A stretch of 16,166 nucleotides of DNA from an uncultured Chlorobiota bacterium (GTDB lineage: Bacteria > Bacteroidota > Kapaibacteriia > OLB7): NCBI GenBank assembly GCA_946481475.1, contig CAMLOB010000017.1, positions 1 through 16,166 of the forward strand, written 5' to 3'. This document shows positions 1 through 6,513 of this stretch, piece after piece (the stretch's first letter is position 1; each line of letters opens with the position of its first letter). The notes under the pieces were generated by a model. That model was not told the DNA's origin. It saw only the letters and a program-made list of their open reading frames with translations, and searched no databases. The position numbers and the translations under genes are program-made.

Positions 1-2
1 TC

Positions 3-359
3 GCGATCGCGACGCTTCTCCTCATGCTGCTGGCAATCGGTTTCGGGGCAGCCTCCTTGGGGAAGTCGTTCCGCCGCTATTCCATCGCGACCATCTGGGT
101 ATTCGCGGTGTTCGGAACCCTGACCTTTCTGAGCGAGCGGAACGTCACCTTCGATCCCGCCCTTCTGCCGACCGGTATCGAACAGACGATCGATCCGCAA
201 TTCCTTCCGGGGGCCGGAGCCGAGTACCGATTGATCGAGAGTCCGAACCTGAGCCTCTTTGCGGAAGTCACCAACCTCCTGGCCCAGAGCTACCAGTGGT
301 GGCAGAACTACGAGGCGCCGGGACTGGAACTGCGGGTGGGGGGACGAGCGCGGTTCTAA
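3..359 (+). CDS. 5'-truncated ORF: DUF998-like membrane segment joined to an outer-membrane beta-barrel C-terminus
   Basis: The frame is open from the left edge (base 3) to a TAA at 357-359, so the true start is outside the window; the ATG at 24 is internal. The first 45 or so visible residues are two hydrophobic stretches around a basic loop (IGFGAASLGKSFRRYSIAT, then a helix ending FGTLTFL). This strongly resembles the last helices of DUF998 inner-membrane proteins. The remainder (from about SERNVTFDPA) is amphipathic, reads like the last strands of a TonB-dependent receptor or porin (LFAEVTNLLAQSYQWW, LELRVGGRARF), and ends in Phe, the usual outer-membrane-protein C-terminal signature. The two halves belong in different membranes. 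The frame may be a deletion fusion, a pseudogene or an assembly join. The family resemblance is from memory of the motifs; the mismatch of the two halves is visible in the sequence. Confidence 0.55.
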   Translation, partial: AIATLLLMLLAIGFGAASLGKSFRRYSIATIWVFAVFGTLTFLSERNVTFDPALLPTGIEQTIDPQFLPGAGAEYRLIESPNLSLFAEVTNLLAQSYQWWQNYEAPGLELRVGGRARF

Positions 360-369
360 AGGGGAAGGC

Positions 370-532
370 AAAATTCAAAATGCCGGACGTGTCCAGGCAA
401 AGCCGATACCTCTTCCTTTTGCATTTTGACTTTTCAATTGACCCCGATATGAAAAATCCAAAACACCCGGACATGTTCAGCTATAGCCGACAGATCCACC
501 TTTTTCCTTTTGCATTTTGACTTTTTAATTGA
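370..532. repeat. Decayed tandem duplication upstream of exbB
   Basis: Two imperfect copies lie head to tail at about 370-441 and 452-532. Their 3' cores of 29 bases (413-441 and 504-532, containing TTTTGCATTTTGAC) differ at one position only (C at 435, T at 526). Earlier matching blocks CCGGAC (383 and 467) and AGCCGA (401 and 485) are offset by 84 bases, against 91 for the core, so a 7-base indel separates the copies. The inverted word TCAAAATGC at 375-383 can pair with GCATTTTGA at 421-429 or 512-520. The block ends 10 bases before the exbB start and accounts for most of this intergenic region. Confidence 0.7.
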
Positions 533-542
533 TCATCGATTC

Positions 543-1229
543 ATGAATCTTATCAGCTTCTTCACCAAGGGGGGACCGGTCATGTACCTGATCCTCCTCT
601 GTTCGATCATCGCCGTCTATATCATCGTCGAACGGGTGATGGCTCTGCGGCGTGCCCAGGAGGTGCCGGAAGGATTTTCGCGACAGCTTCGCGACTTCAT
701 CCGGGTGGGAGACATCAAGAGCGCGCTGCTTTACGCTTCCCGCTACGACATCCCGATCGCCCGCGTCATCAAGTCCGGACTGGTGAAAGTTCACCGGGGC
801 TACCGTCGCGTGCAGCAGGCAATGGAAGATCAGGGGCGAGCCGAGATGCACGTGCTGGAGCGGTATATGGGAATTCTGGCGACCGTGGCCGGCGTCGCGC
901 CGCTGCTCGGGTTTCTCGGAACGGTGATCGGTATCGCCATCGCCTTCGAGGAGATCGCTGCCCGGGGCGGACAGGTAAGTGCTGATGTTCTGGCCGACGG
1001 AATCTCGCAGGCGTTGTACACCACGGTCTTCGGTCTCATCGTCGGCATCCCCGCCTTTGCCGCCTACAATTACCTGAACGGAATGATTCGGGGTGTGGTC
1101 GGGAAGCTGGAAAATCAGGCGCGGGAAATCTTCGACGTGATTGAAGAGGAACTCCCCTCGGAAGGACGCTCGAAAACTTCGATCCCGGCTGCCGACGCAG
1201 AACTGCAGGATGGAGGGAAGACGTTATGA
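543..1229 (+). CDS. exbB: ExbB/TolQ/MotA-family proton channel protein
   Basis: A 228-residue inner-membrane subunit of the proton-driven motor that energises TonB or TolA. Three membrane segments are visible at about residues 12-32, 112-137 and 159-181, the usual ExbB topology with a large cytoplasmic loop between the first two. Conserved family motifs are LLGFLGTVIGI (121-131) and ISQALYTTVFGLIVGIP (154-170), which line the channel. The start at 543 was chosen over an ATG at 510 because 510 lies inside the upstream repeat and would add 11 polar residues before the natural N-terminus MNLISFF. No Shine-Dalgarno site is obvious. The stop overlaps the exbD start by four bases (ATGA at 1226-1229), indicating translational coupling. 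The tail after residue 205 is polar and probably cytoplasmic. ExbB versus TolQ cannot be settled from the sequence alone. Confidence 0.9.
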   Translation: MNLISFFTKGGPVMYLILLCSIIAVYIIVERVMALRRAQEVPEGFSRQLRDFIRVGDIKSALLYASRYDIPIARVIKSGLVKVHRGYRRVQQAMEDQGRAEMHVLERYMGILATVAGVAPLLGFLGTVIGIAIAFEEIAARGGQVSADVLADGISQALYTTVFGLIVGIPAFAAYNYLNGMIRGVVGKLENQAREIFDVIEEELPSEGRSKTSIPAADAELQDGGKTL

Positions 1230-1639
1230 AGTTCTCCGGTTCGCAGGACTCCGGCTATCTCTCCGCCTTCAACTTCTCGTCGCTGACCGATATCGTCATG
1301 CTCCTGCTGATCTTCTTCCTGCTGACAAGCTCGTTCGTTACGACGAAGGGACTCGACGTCGTTCTCCCCGAGGCGGCCAACACGGATCAGCATCAGGACA
1401 TGCGGGTCGACGTCAGCGTGAAGGAGGACGGCACCATCGCGTTCAACGGAGAGCCGACAACAAAAGAAGAGCTTCCCGGTCTGATTACCGAATCCATCAA
1501 GGCCGACACTACGACGGCAACCGTGGTCGTCCTTCGCGCCGATCAGGCATTGCCCTACAGCACCGTCGTCGAGATGCTCGACATTATCAAGGGAGCGGGA
1601 GCAACGAGGTTCTTTCTGGCGACGGAGAGGAAGGAGTAG
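1226..1639 (+). CDS. exbD: ExbD/TolR-family biopolymer transport protein
   Basis: A 137-residue partner of ExbB, anchored in the inner membrane with a periplasmic C-terminal domain. The N-terminus is short and cytoplasmic, followed by one membrane helix (about residues 22-40). The family motif SLTDIVMLLLIFFLLTSSF contains the conserved proton-carrying Asp, D22. Residues 45-137 form the periplasmic ExbD/TolR domain (VVLPEA near its start, VVVLRADQALPYSTVVEMLDIIKGAGATR near its end). Length is normal for the family. It overlaps exbB by four bases and is followed, after a 282-base repeat-filled gap, by the transducer gene on the same strand. The ExbB-ExbD-transducer order is classical. TolR is the main alternative name. 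Confidence 0.9.
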   Translation: MKFSGSQDSGYLSAFNFSSLTDIVMLLLIFFLLTSSFVTTKGLDVVLPEAANTDQHQDMRVDVSVKEDGTIAFNGEPTTKEELPGLITESIKADTTTATVVVLRADQALPYSTVVEMLDIIKGAGATRFFLATERKE

Positions 1640-1660
1640 GTTGGAGGCATTTCGTCTTGG

Positions 1661-1920
1661 CCGGGTGACATTGAACAGGTAGTGTTAGTCAAGTAACGGG
1701 GGAACACCCCCCTGCCCCCCTCAAGGGAGGCTCGGGGTTTTCTTCTTTGTCCGGGTGACATTGAACAGATAGTGTTAGTCAAGTAACGGGGGAACACTCC
1801 CCTGCCCCCCTCAAGGGGGGAGAGGCTCGGGGTTTTCTTCTTTGTCCGGGTGACATTGAACAGGTAGTGTTAGTCAAGTAACGGGGGAACACCCCCCTGC
1901 CCCCCTCAAGGGGGGAGAGA
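1661..1920 (+). repeat. Three-copy 90-95 bp tandem repeat between exbD and the transducer gene
   Basis: Copies begin at 1661, 1751 and 1846, each with CCGGGTGACATTGAACAG. The first two periods are 90 and 95 bases; the third copy is cut after 75 bases by the next gene. Copies differ by few changes (for example CAGGT/CAGAT and CACCCCCC/CACTCCCC; copy 1 lacks about five bases near its end). Each copy holds GTTAGTCAAGTAAC and two short GC hairpins: GGGGG-AACA-CCCCC and CCCCCC-TCAA-GGGGGG (the second shortened in copy 1). In copies 1 and 2 a T-rich stretch (GGTTTTCTTCTTT) follows. The close similarity indicates recent amplification. No ORF is supported in it. Confidence 0.9.
1911..1917 (+). promoter_or_regulatory. 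Ribosome binding site of the transducer gene, supplied by the repeat
   Basis: GGGGGAG lies four bases before the ATG at 1922. The same G-run plus GAGAG occurs at the matching place in repeat copy 2, so the third copy's hairpin end doubles as the Shine-Dalgarno site. Pairing of the G-run with the preceding C-run (1900-1905) could mask it. Masking is inference. Confidence 0.5.
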
Positions 1921-1921
1921 T

Positions 1922-2716
1922 ATGAAACAGCGTGAACTCGAAATACCGGAAGCATCGTTCGAACGGCGGAACAGACAGACCTCGTGGCTTGTCTCGTTCA
2001 TCTTTCATGTTGCTCTCCTTCTCCCTCTTTTTCTGATCACCTGTTCACCGAGTACGGAACCGGAAGATCTGACGCTGATCGAGTGGGGAGGAAGCGGAGG
2101 TATTCCCGGACTGGATGCGCCGATCGGCAAGACTCCGAAGGGGGAAACCGACGGGGGCGACAAGAGTCAGCCGGTCACCGAAACGAACCAACCCAAACAG
2201 ACAACCGAACAATCCACACCTCCTTCACAGGCAACAGAGAAGCCGACGAACTCTCCTTCGCAGGAGAAAATATCGGCGAAGGAACAACCGAGCAGCCGGC
2301 AGGATCCCCGAACCGACACCAAACAGGAGTCGAGCAGTTCCCAGGAGACAAGCAGCAATGCCGGAACAAACAACAATCCGGATAAACCTCAGGGAGATCC
2401 GAGCGGAGACGGGGACAAACCGGCCGGAGGGGGGGGAGGAAGCAGCGTGGGTATTGCCGGGGGAGGTATCGGCCGATGCTGGAATACCAGTCCGGGTGCA
2501 GCGGCCCGGGGGGCGACCACAACACAGTCGGGAAGCGTTACGCTGGCGTTCACCGTCAAGGCGGACGGTCAGGTGACCAACATCCGGAAAGTCAGTGGTG
2601 CCACAGCACTGTTCAGCAAGGCCCAGTCGCTTCTCTCACGCGCCCGTGCATGCCGGGCCGAACCGGGAACGCCCGATGTGCAGGCACAGATCACATATAA
2701 CTTCACGCTGAACTGA
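1922..2716 (+). CDS. TonB/TolA-family energy transducer
   Basis: A 264-residue protein with the TonB/TolA plan. It has a short basic cytoplasmic N-terminus, one membrane anchor (about residues 21-41, with a conserved-looking FHV), a long low-complexity periplasmic linker rich in Ser, Thr, Gln, Pro, Lys and Gly (about 55-185), and a folded C-terminal domain. The C-terminal domain reads GSVTLAFTVKADGQVTNIRK and ends YNFTLN, the beta-alpha-beta signature of TonB C-terminal domains. Two cysteines, C186 (IGRCWN) and C244 (ARACRAE), flank the domain. The 'CWN ... C' spacing resembles TolA domain III, which carries a disulfide. The gene follows exbB and exbD on the same strand and would couple their proton motor to outer-membrane receptors (TonB role) or to envelope constriction (TolA role). 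No TolB or Pal gene is in the window. Confidence 0.8.
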   Translation: MKQRELEIPEASFERRNRQTSWLVSFIFHVALLLPLFLITCSPSTEPEDLTLIEWGGSGGIPGLDAPIGKTPKGETDGGDKSQPVTETNQPKQTTEQSTPPSQATEKPTNSPSQEKISAKEQPSSRQDPRTDTKQESSSSQETSSNAGTNNNPDKPQGDPSGDGDKPAGGGGGSSVGIAGGGIGRCWNTSPGAAARGATTTQSGSVTLAFTVKADGQVTNIRKVSGATALFSKAQSLLSRARACRAEPGTPDVQAQITYNFTLN

Positions 2717-2781
2717 CGTTAGGCATCTCCCGGCAGAGAGAGGGAATCTCCGATCGAATCTTCTTCCCCGGTGCATCCCCA

Positions 2782-2823
2782 TCCGTCCGGCGGACTTCAG
2801 ATTTCAACCTTCAGACTTTCAAC
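2782..2823. repeat. Short word repeats downstream of the transducer gene
   Basis: CTTCAGATTTCAAC (2795-2808) is followed directly by CTTCAGACTTTCAAC (2809-2823), a near-identical tandem pair. Immediately before it is the partly symmetrical TCCGTCCGGCGGA (2782-2794), similar in style to the TCCGCC-NN-GGCGGA elements elsewhere in the window. Confidence 0.45.
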
Positions 2824-2841
2824 AGAACGACCGGATACGAG

Positions 2842-2889
2842 AAGCGGAAGAGACCGGCAAACCGATCCCTTCCGCTTTTCCTTTTCCTT
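2842..2889 (+). terminator. Intrinsic terminator after the exbB-exbD-transducer cluster
   Basis: AAGCGGAAG (2842-2850) pairs perfectly with CTTCCGCTT (2869-2877); inside the loop CGG/CCG can form a second small stem around CAAA. The hairpin runs into TTTTCCTTTTCC (2876-2887). No T-run exists on the other strand, so it serves the + strand cluster and not the convergent lipoprotein gene. Confidence 0.75.
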
Positions 2890-2909
2890 CACTTGGAGAC
2901 GGAACGTCC

Positions 2910-3707
2910 TTAGGACGCCTGCCGCTCCACCATACCGCCGAGCGTGATCACATACTCGCTGGTCGTCGCGTCGAACGAGACCTTGTAGGTCGTCGGATAG
3001 AATCCGGTCTTCTGATATGCCTGCGGCAGCTTCAGAAGTTCCTCAAGCGTCGGCTTCGTATCCAGCCATGCCTTGGTCATCATCGGCTCGATGAACGTCA
3101 GGTTCCCGTCCCACGATCCGTAGATCATCACCTCGGTGAAATTCCCCGGAGCGAGATTCTCCTTTGAATCGATCATATGTACACCCATCTGCGGCACACC
3201 CTCAGGAGCCGGAGGCGGAACGACATAATCAACCGGAATATACTGGGCATCAGGCAGATGTTCCGCCTTCGTCTGGAAATCCGGATCGGTCGGATCGATC
3301 GCCAGACGCTCCGCTTCGGTCATCATGTAGAAGTGCATGTCGAAGTGGGGAACGTCAAAGATCATCGCCGGCTCGTGGCCGTGCCCGTTCCAGTCGAGCG
3401 AGATATGATTGATGACGGTTGCCGATCCCTCGCTCGGAACGTTGAACCAGAGCGTTACCGGCTCGGCCTGATCCGGCAGCCCCTGCAACGCATCCTCGGT
3501 CATCCGGATGCCGATCTCGGTCGGATCGCCGTCGGCATCAAGCGTCACGAAGACCTTGGCCAATCCATCTCCCATATTCTGCGAAGCGGTAGAGTATGTC
3601 CCGCTCTTGTCATCCGGCTGCGCCGGATCATCTTCACAACCGGCAATCGCCAGTCCGCAAAGAAGAAGTGTTGCTACTCCCCAACGATTCAGTAGCCTGA
3701 AATGCAT
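2910..3707 (-). CDS. His-rich lipoprotein, DUF5602/TTHB210-like
   Basis: A 265-residue predicted lipoprotein. The N-terminus has basic residues, a hydrophobic core and the lipobox IAGC with C24 as the lipidated cysteine. The body holds clustered histidines: N-H101, G-H109-G-H111, PHFDMHFYMM (H121, H125) and MGVHMID (H177). This pattern resembles the DUF5602/TTHB210-like family, a family assignment from memory at moderate confidence. The histidines suggest metal or small-ligand binding in the periplasm or at the cell surface, which is inference. The start at 3707 is supported by GAGGAGG (complement of 3717-3723) nine bases upstream. It follows the diheme cytochrome gene on the same strand with a 98-base gap and converges with the transducer gene. 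No further catalytic motif is recognised. Confidence 0.75.
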   Translation of the reverse strand: MHFRLLNRWGVATLLLCGLAIAGCEDDPAQPDDKSGTYSTASQNMGDGLAKVFVTLDADGDPTEIGIRMTEDALQGLPDQAEPVTLWFNVPSEGSATVINHISLDWNGHGHEPAMIFDVPHFDMHFYMMTEAERLAIDPTDPDFQTKAEHLPDAQYIPVDYVVPPPAPEGVPQMGVHMIDSKENLAPGNFTEVMIYGSWDGNLTFIEPMMTKAWLDTKPTLEELLKLPQAYQKTGFYPTTYKVSFDATTSEYVITLGGMVERQAS

Positions 3708-3748
3708 AACAATATGCCTCCTCTGTTATGAAATGGTAAAATGACCTG

Positions 3749-3756
3749 CAAATATA
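3749..3756 (-). promoter_or_regulatory. Possible -7 element of the His-rich lipoprotein gene
   Basis: On the - strand TATATTTG matches the Bacteroidota -7 consensus TAnnTTTG exactly and lies about 41 bases before the ATG. The nearest TTTG upstream (3770-3773) is only 13 bases away instead of the usual 19-21, so the promoter is incomplete. Confidence 0.35.
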
Positions 3757-3805
3757 ACGCACCTGTTTTCAAAAATCGGAACATTCTGCCGGAAGCAGGG
3801 GCAAC

Positions 3806-4717
3806 TCAGGCCCCGGTCTCCCTTGCCGGTACGGTCCGCAGATAGGACCAGAGAGCGTGGATGTCGTCGTCGGTCATCAGGGCAGTAGAGTTCCAGGGCA
3901 TCGCCTCCGGATTCATGGAGGCTCCATCCTTTTTCTTTCCAAGCCGCAATGCGGTTGTGAAATCAGCCTCGTTGTACGGGCCGAGTCCGTCCGGATGGGG
4001 CGTCAGGTTTGCCGCCGGGGGCCAGTCGGGAGGACCGCCCGGGATCGGACCACCCGAAAGATCGGGCCGATGGCAACCGACGCATCCGCCGATCTTCGTC
4101 AGATGCTCTCCGTACGCAACCGTCGGTCCGGGGACAGGAGCTGCGGGACGGGTTGCCGCCAGGTCGATATTCTCGACACTGAAAATCGGAAGCGCTCCGG
4201 TAGCGACGAGAACCCGGCCGAGCATCCCGAGCGACGGCGCCTCGGTCTCACGATCGACCGGCGGAACCGACAGAACGTAGGCGATCACCTTTCCGAGTTC
4301 CTCATCGCTCATATACCAGTACTCCTCGCTCGGCATCACCACGATTCCCTTGCCGTCCGGCTTCACCCCGTGGCGGATCGCCCGGACCCAGTCTTCGGTT
4401 TTGTAGGTCCCGGCAATTCCCCCCTTTCCGGACGTCAGATTCTTTCCCGCCACCACACCGATGATCGGCTCGTTGAGAAAGACCTTCCCGCCGAAGTCGG
4501 CTCCGTGACAGTCGATACATTTTCCGATGGCGGTTGCCAGATACTTCCCTTCAGCCAGCGAGGCCGAGTCGGTCGGGACGGTAACCGTTTCGGTCGGCAC
4601 CTCGAAATCCGTGTCGAGCTTCGAATTGCTGATGATGTAGACAATTCCGAGAAAGATCAGGAGCAAGCCGACGATGCTCCCGAGAACGATACCGATCCAC
4701 TTGAACGCTTTGCGCAT
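3806..4717 (-). CDS. Membrane-anchored diheme cytochrome c
   Basis: A 303-residue c-type cytochrome with an uncleaved N-terminal membrane helix (about residues 8-29), so the rest lies in the periplasm. Two CXXCH heme-binding motifs are present: C67-I-D-C70-H71 in the first domain and C212-V-G-C215-H216 in the second. Likely axial Met ligands are M128 or M136 (VVMPSEEYWYM) and M273 (NPEAMPW). The two class-I-like cytochrome domains resemble electron-transfer cytochromes that accompany periplasmic dehydrogenases or terminal oxidases, but no such enzyme is next to it. The start at 4717 has a strong Shine-Dalgarno GGAGGAG (complement of 4723-4729) five bases upstream. The His-rich lipoprotein gene follows on the same strand. 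The partner and electron donor are unknown. Confidence 0.88.
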   Translation of the reverse strand: MRKAFKWIGIVLGSIVGLLLIFLGIVYIISNSKLDTDFEVPTETVTVPTDSASLAEGKYLATAIGKCIDCHGADFGGKVFLNEPIIGVVAGKNLTSGKGGIAGTYKTEDWVRAIRHGVKPDGKGIVVMPSEEYWYMSDEELGKVIAYVLSVPPVDRETEAPSLGMLGRVLVATGALPIFSVENIDLAATRPAAPVPGPTVAYGEHLTKIGGCVGCHRPDLSGGPIPGGPPDWPPAANLTPHPDGLGPYNEADFTTALRLGKKKDGASMNPEAMPWNSTALMTDDDIHALWSYLRTVPARETGA

Positions 4718-4771
4718 TGGTTCTCCTCCAATAAATGAACGGTCAGAATATGTTGCTCCCGGGTGTGGGCC

Positions 4772-4796
4772 GGGTTTTGTGTTTTGTCGGGTAGAC
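4772..4796. repeat. Possible divergent copy of the exbD-downstream repeat
   Basis: The stretch GGGTTTTGTGTTTTGTC followed by GGGTAGAC resembles GGGTTTTCTTCTTTGTCC followed by GGGTGAC in the 1661-1920 repeat, allowing a one-base gap. It precedes the heptamer array. The match is short and could be chance. Confidence 0.35.
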
Positions 4797-4802
4797 CTGG
4801 TT

Positions 4803-4893
4803 AGCTTTGAGCTTTGAGTAATCAGCTTTGAGCAGTCAGCTTTGAGCTTTGAGTAATCAGCTTTGAGTAATCAGCTTTGAGCTTTGAGCGATC
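4803..4893. repeat. 91-bp heptamer-based tandem array (AAB-AB-AAB-AB-AAB)
   Basis: The stretch divides exactly into thirteen 7-base words. Word A is AGCTTTG (eight times); word B is AGTAATC (three times) or its variants AGCAGTC and AGCGATC. The order is AAB, AB, AAB, AB, AAB, giving alternating units of 21, 14, 21, 14 and 21 bases (4803-4823, 4824-4837, 4838-4858, 4859-4872, 4873-4893). It sits between the cupin and cytochrome genes. No gene or CRISPR feature is associated with it. Confidence 0.9.
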
Positions 4894-4896
4894 AGT

Positions 4897-4940
4897 TTTC
4901 TGTGTTCTTTGCGCCTTTGCTCTTTGCGCCCTTTGCGTGA
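4897..4940. repeat. 'CTTTGCGCC' phrase repeat
   Basis: Directly after the heptamer array comes TTCTGTGTTCTTTGCGCC, then TTTGCTCTTTGCGCC, then CTTTGCGTGA. CTTTGCGCC appears at 4907-4915 and 4922-4930. The wording resembles the CTTTGTG/CTTGGTG phrases near 6640, 11700 and 12480. Confidence 0.6.
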
Positions 4941-4997
4941 GGTCGGGTAGGGATTAGCTGTAAGCAATGACTTCGTATCCTTCCAGTCCTCTTAACT

Positions 4998-5558
4998 CTA
5001 CGAACTCTCCCCCCTCCTCCCCTCCGGTGCTCCCGCATACTTCCGATATCGTCCGGTCAGCCGACCGATCAGCCGCTGGATCGGGAAAACGGTCTTCTGT
5101 ACAAACCCGGGAATCTCGGTGATCGCAAACTCGTTCCGATAGCGGTGGGCCAGCCATGCCGCATCGAGTCCGTTCGGGCGTTTCCCTCCGTTCTCTTTCG
5201 TCGAGGCGTACATCTCCGTGAGGAAGTACTCGATGCTGTCCGGAGGACGGATGTACCCGCTGCAGACCAGATCCTCCTCCCCTGCATTCCAGAACCGGTG
5301 GGCGACCCCCGGCGCGAAGATGACCGTCTCCCCTTCTCCGGCATACTGTTTTTCTCTCCCCTGCACCTGATATCCGATCATCCCCTCCTCCACGGTCAAT
5401 CCCTCCTCCTGAAGGAAATGAACGTGCATCGGCGGACCGCTCCCCGGCTTCACGCGGTTGCTGACTTCAAGATATTCCCCCCGCTCGTCTCTTCTGCGGG
5501 CAACGAACGTCAACTCTTCTCCACCCCCATTGGTAATGGTATGCGGATATGTGTACAT
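4998..5558 (-). CDS. Cupin-domain protein
   Basis: A 186-residue cytoplasmic protein with a single central cupin barrel. Motif 1 is visible as GSGPPMHVHFLQEEG (H45, H47, with E51 or E52) and motif 2 as GETVIFAPGVAHRFWN (H87). These would give the usual three-His-one-Glu metal site. The C-terminal third (after about residue 105) is helical, basic at its end and not recognised. The start at 5558 was chosen over an ATG ten codons upstream because AGGAG (complement of 5565-5569) lies six bases before it. The gene follows the AraC regulator on the same strand after 61 bases, so the two are probably co-transcribed. Cupins of this size can be dioxygenases, isomerases or sugar-binding proteins; the substrate cannot be told. 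Confidence 0.82.
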   Translation of the reverse strand: MYTYPHTITNGGGEELTFVARRRDERGEYLEVSNRVKPGSGPPMHVHFLQEEGLTVEEGMIGYQVQGREKQYAGEGETVIFAPGVAHRFWNAGEEDLVCSGYIRPPDSIEYFLTEMYASTKENGGKRPNGLDAAWLAHRYRNEFAITEIPGFVQKTVFPIQRLIGRLTGRYRKYAGAPEGRRGESS

Positions 5559-5619
5559 AGCGATCTCCTGATACGATTTCCGGTTCACAACAGGCCTGTA
5601 ACAGGAAAAAGGTAGGAGT

Positions 5620-6480
5620 CTACTGATAGATGGTATTGTAAAAAGGGGACATCCGGATCACCTCATCGCAGGCTTCGCCGAAACGGGTTCGCGGCATCGA
5701 CGACAGGAATTTTCCGGGGGAGACTCCGGCCAGTTCTTTGAACTCCTTTGTGAAGTGAGCCTGGTCGAAATAGCCGCTTTCGTATGCGATCTCGATGTGG
5801 CGGATCGGTCCCCTGAACAGCCTGAGCGTATGCTGGAACCGGATGATCCGACTGAAGATCTTGGGTGGAAGTCCGACCGTCTCCTGAAAGCGACGGACGA
5901 ACTGCTTGCGACTCAGCCCGTAGCGTTCGGCCGCCGCACTTATATGGATGCAGCCACGTTCAGCGGCAATCGTGTGGACGGCATCGACAACAAGCCGGTC
6001 CTCCCGTCCCCCTGCAAGCTCCGAGCGGAGGAATGCCTCGACAACATTCCGTCGCTCGTACGGGGAACCGCACTCCCGCAAACGCTCCTCCCCCTCACGA
6101 ACCTTGTTGCTGAAAGCATGGTGTAGATCCAGATTCCGGTTGGTCGCCTCGTGAAGGGGAAAGCGGGTGAAGCGACGAACGCCCCAGGGTTTGAAGACGA
6201 CGACAAACGTTCCCCCTGCGCCCTCGCGACAGTGATATTCCTTCGGTCGCGTGAAGTAGCCCCCCAGCGAGAGCGAAGGACACGGCACGGCCTCCTCCCC
6301 TTCCACCTGCACCGATGCGGTGCCGTCGTCATAGCCGAAGGCCATGGACATCGAAGGGGAAGGATAGAGACGCAGAGTGCGATCAGCCGAGGCATCAGTC
6401 GAGGATGGTCCCCGCATGTCGAGATAGAGCTCGACATACGGAGAAAGAGATGGGGAGGGACGAAGAAACATCGTCTGCAT
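5620..6480 (-). CDS. AraC-family transcriptional regulator
   Basis: A 286-residue regulator with an N-terminal ligand-sensing half and a C-terminal AraC DNA-binding domain. The N-terminal half includes SLSPYVELYLDMRG and a FKPWGVRRFTRFPLHE segment, typical of the DUF6597-type sensing domains found in AraC proteins. The two helix-turn-helix units lie at about 179-200 (HISAAAERYGLSRKQFVRRF) and 228-249 (HIEIAYESGYFDQAHFTKEF). They are followed by the family end motif GVSPGKF. It lies just upstream of the cupin gene on the same strand and probably controls it and itself. A Bacteroidota-type promoter is visible 33 bases upstream. There is no clear Shine-Dalgarno site; a second Met three codons in is an alternative start. 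The inducer is unknown. Confidence 0.88.
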   Translation of the reverse strand: MQTMFLRPSPSLSPYVELYLDMRGPSSTDASADRTLRLYPSPSMSMAFGYDDGTASVQVEGEEAVPCPSLSLGGYFTRPKEYHCREGAGGTFVVVFKPWGVRRFTRFPLHEATNRNLDLHHAFSNKVREGEERLRECGSPYERRNVVEAFLRSELAGGREDRLVVDAVHTIAAERGCIHISAAAERYGLSRKQFVRRFQETVGLPPKIFSRIIRFQHTLRLFRGPIRHIEIAYESGYFDQAHFTKEFKELAGVSPGKFLSSMPRTRFGEACDEVIRMSPFYNTIYQ

Positions 6481-6513
6481 ATCGGGTCTGTTCGGTTTGT
6501 GACGGGATCAGGG

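Noticed and set aside
424..450. TTGACT-N16-TATGAA as a sigma-70 promoter for exbB
   Set aside because: It falls within the duplicated AT-rich word repeat and the -10 match is poor.
510..542. exbB start at 510
   Set aside because: It lies inside the duplicated non-coding block and adds residues before the typical ExbB N-terminus.
1661..1920. GC-rich repeats as a riboswitch
   Set aside because: The structure is simple hairpins in tandem copies, with no known aptamer core.
3857..4738. Open frame of about 290 codons opposite the cytochrome gene
   Set aside because: The other strand encodes two CXXCH motifs, a membrane anchor and a good Shine-Dalgarno site; the + strand frame has low-complexity Arg/Asp-rich composition.
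4803..4893. Heptamer array as a CRISPR
   Set aside because: There are no unique spacers, units are 14 or 21 bases and no cas gene is present.
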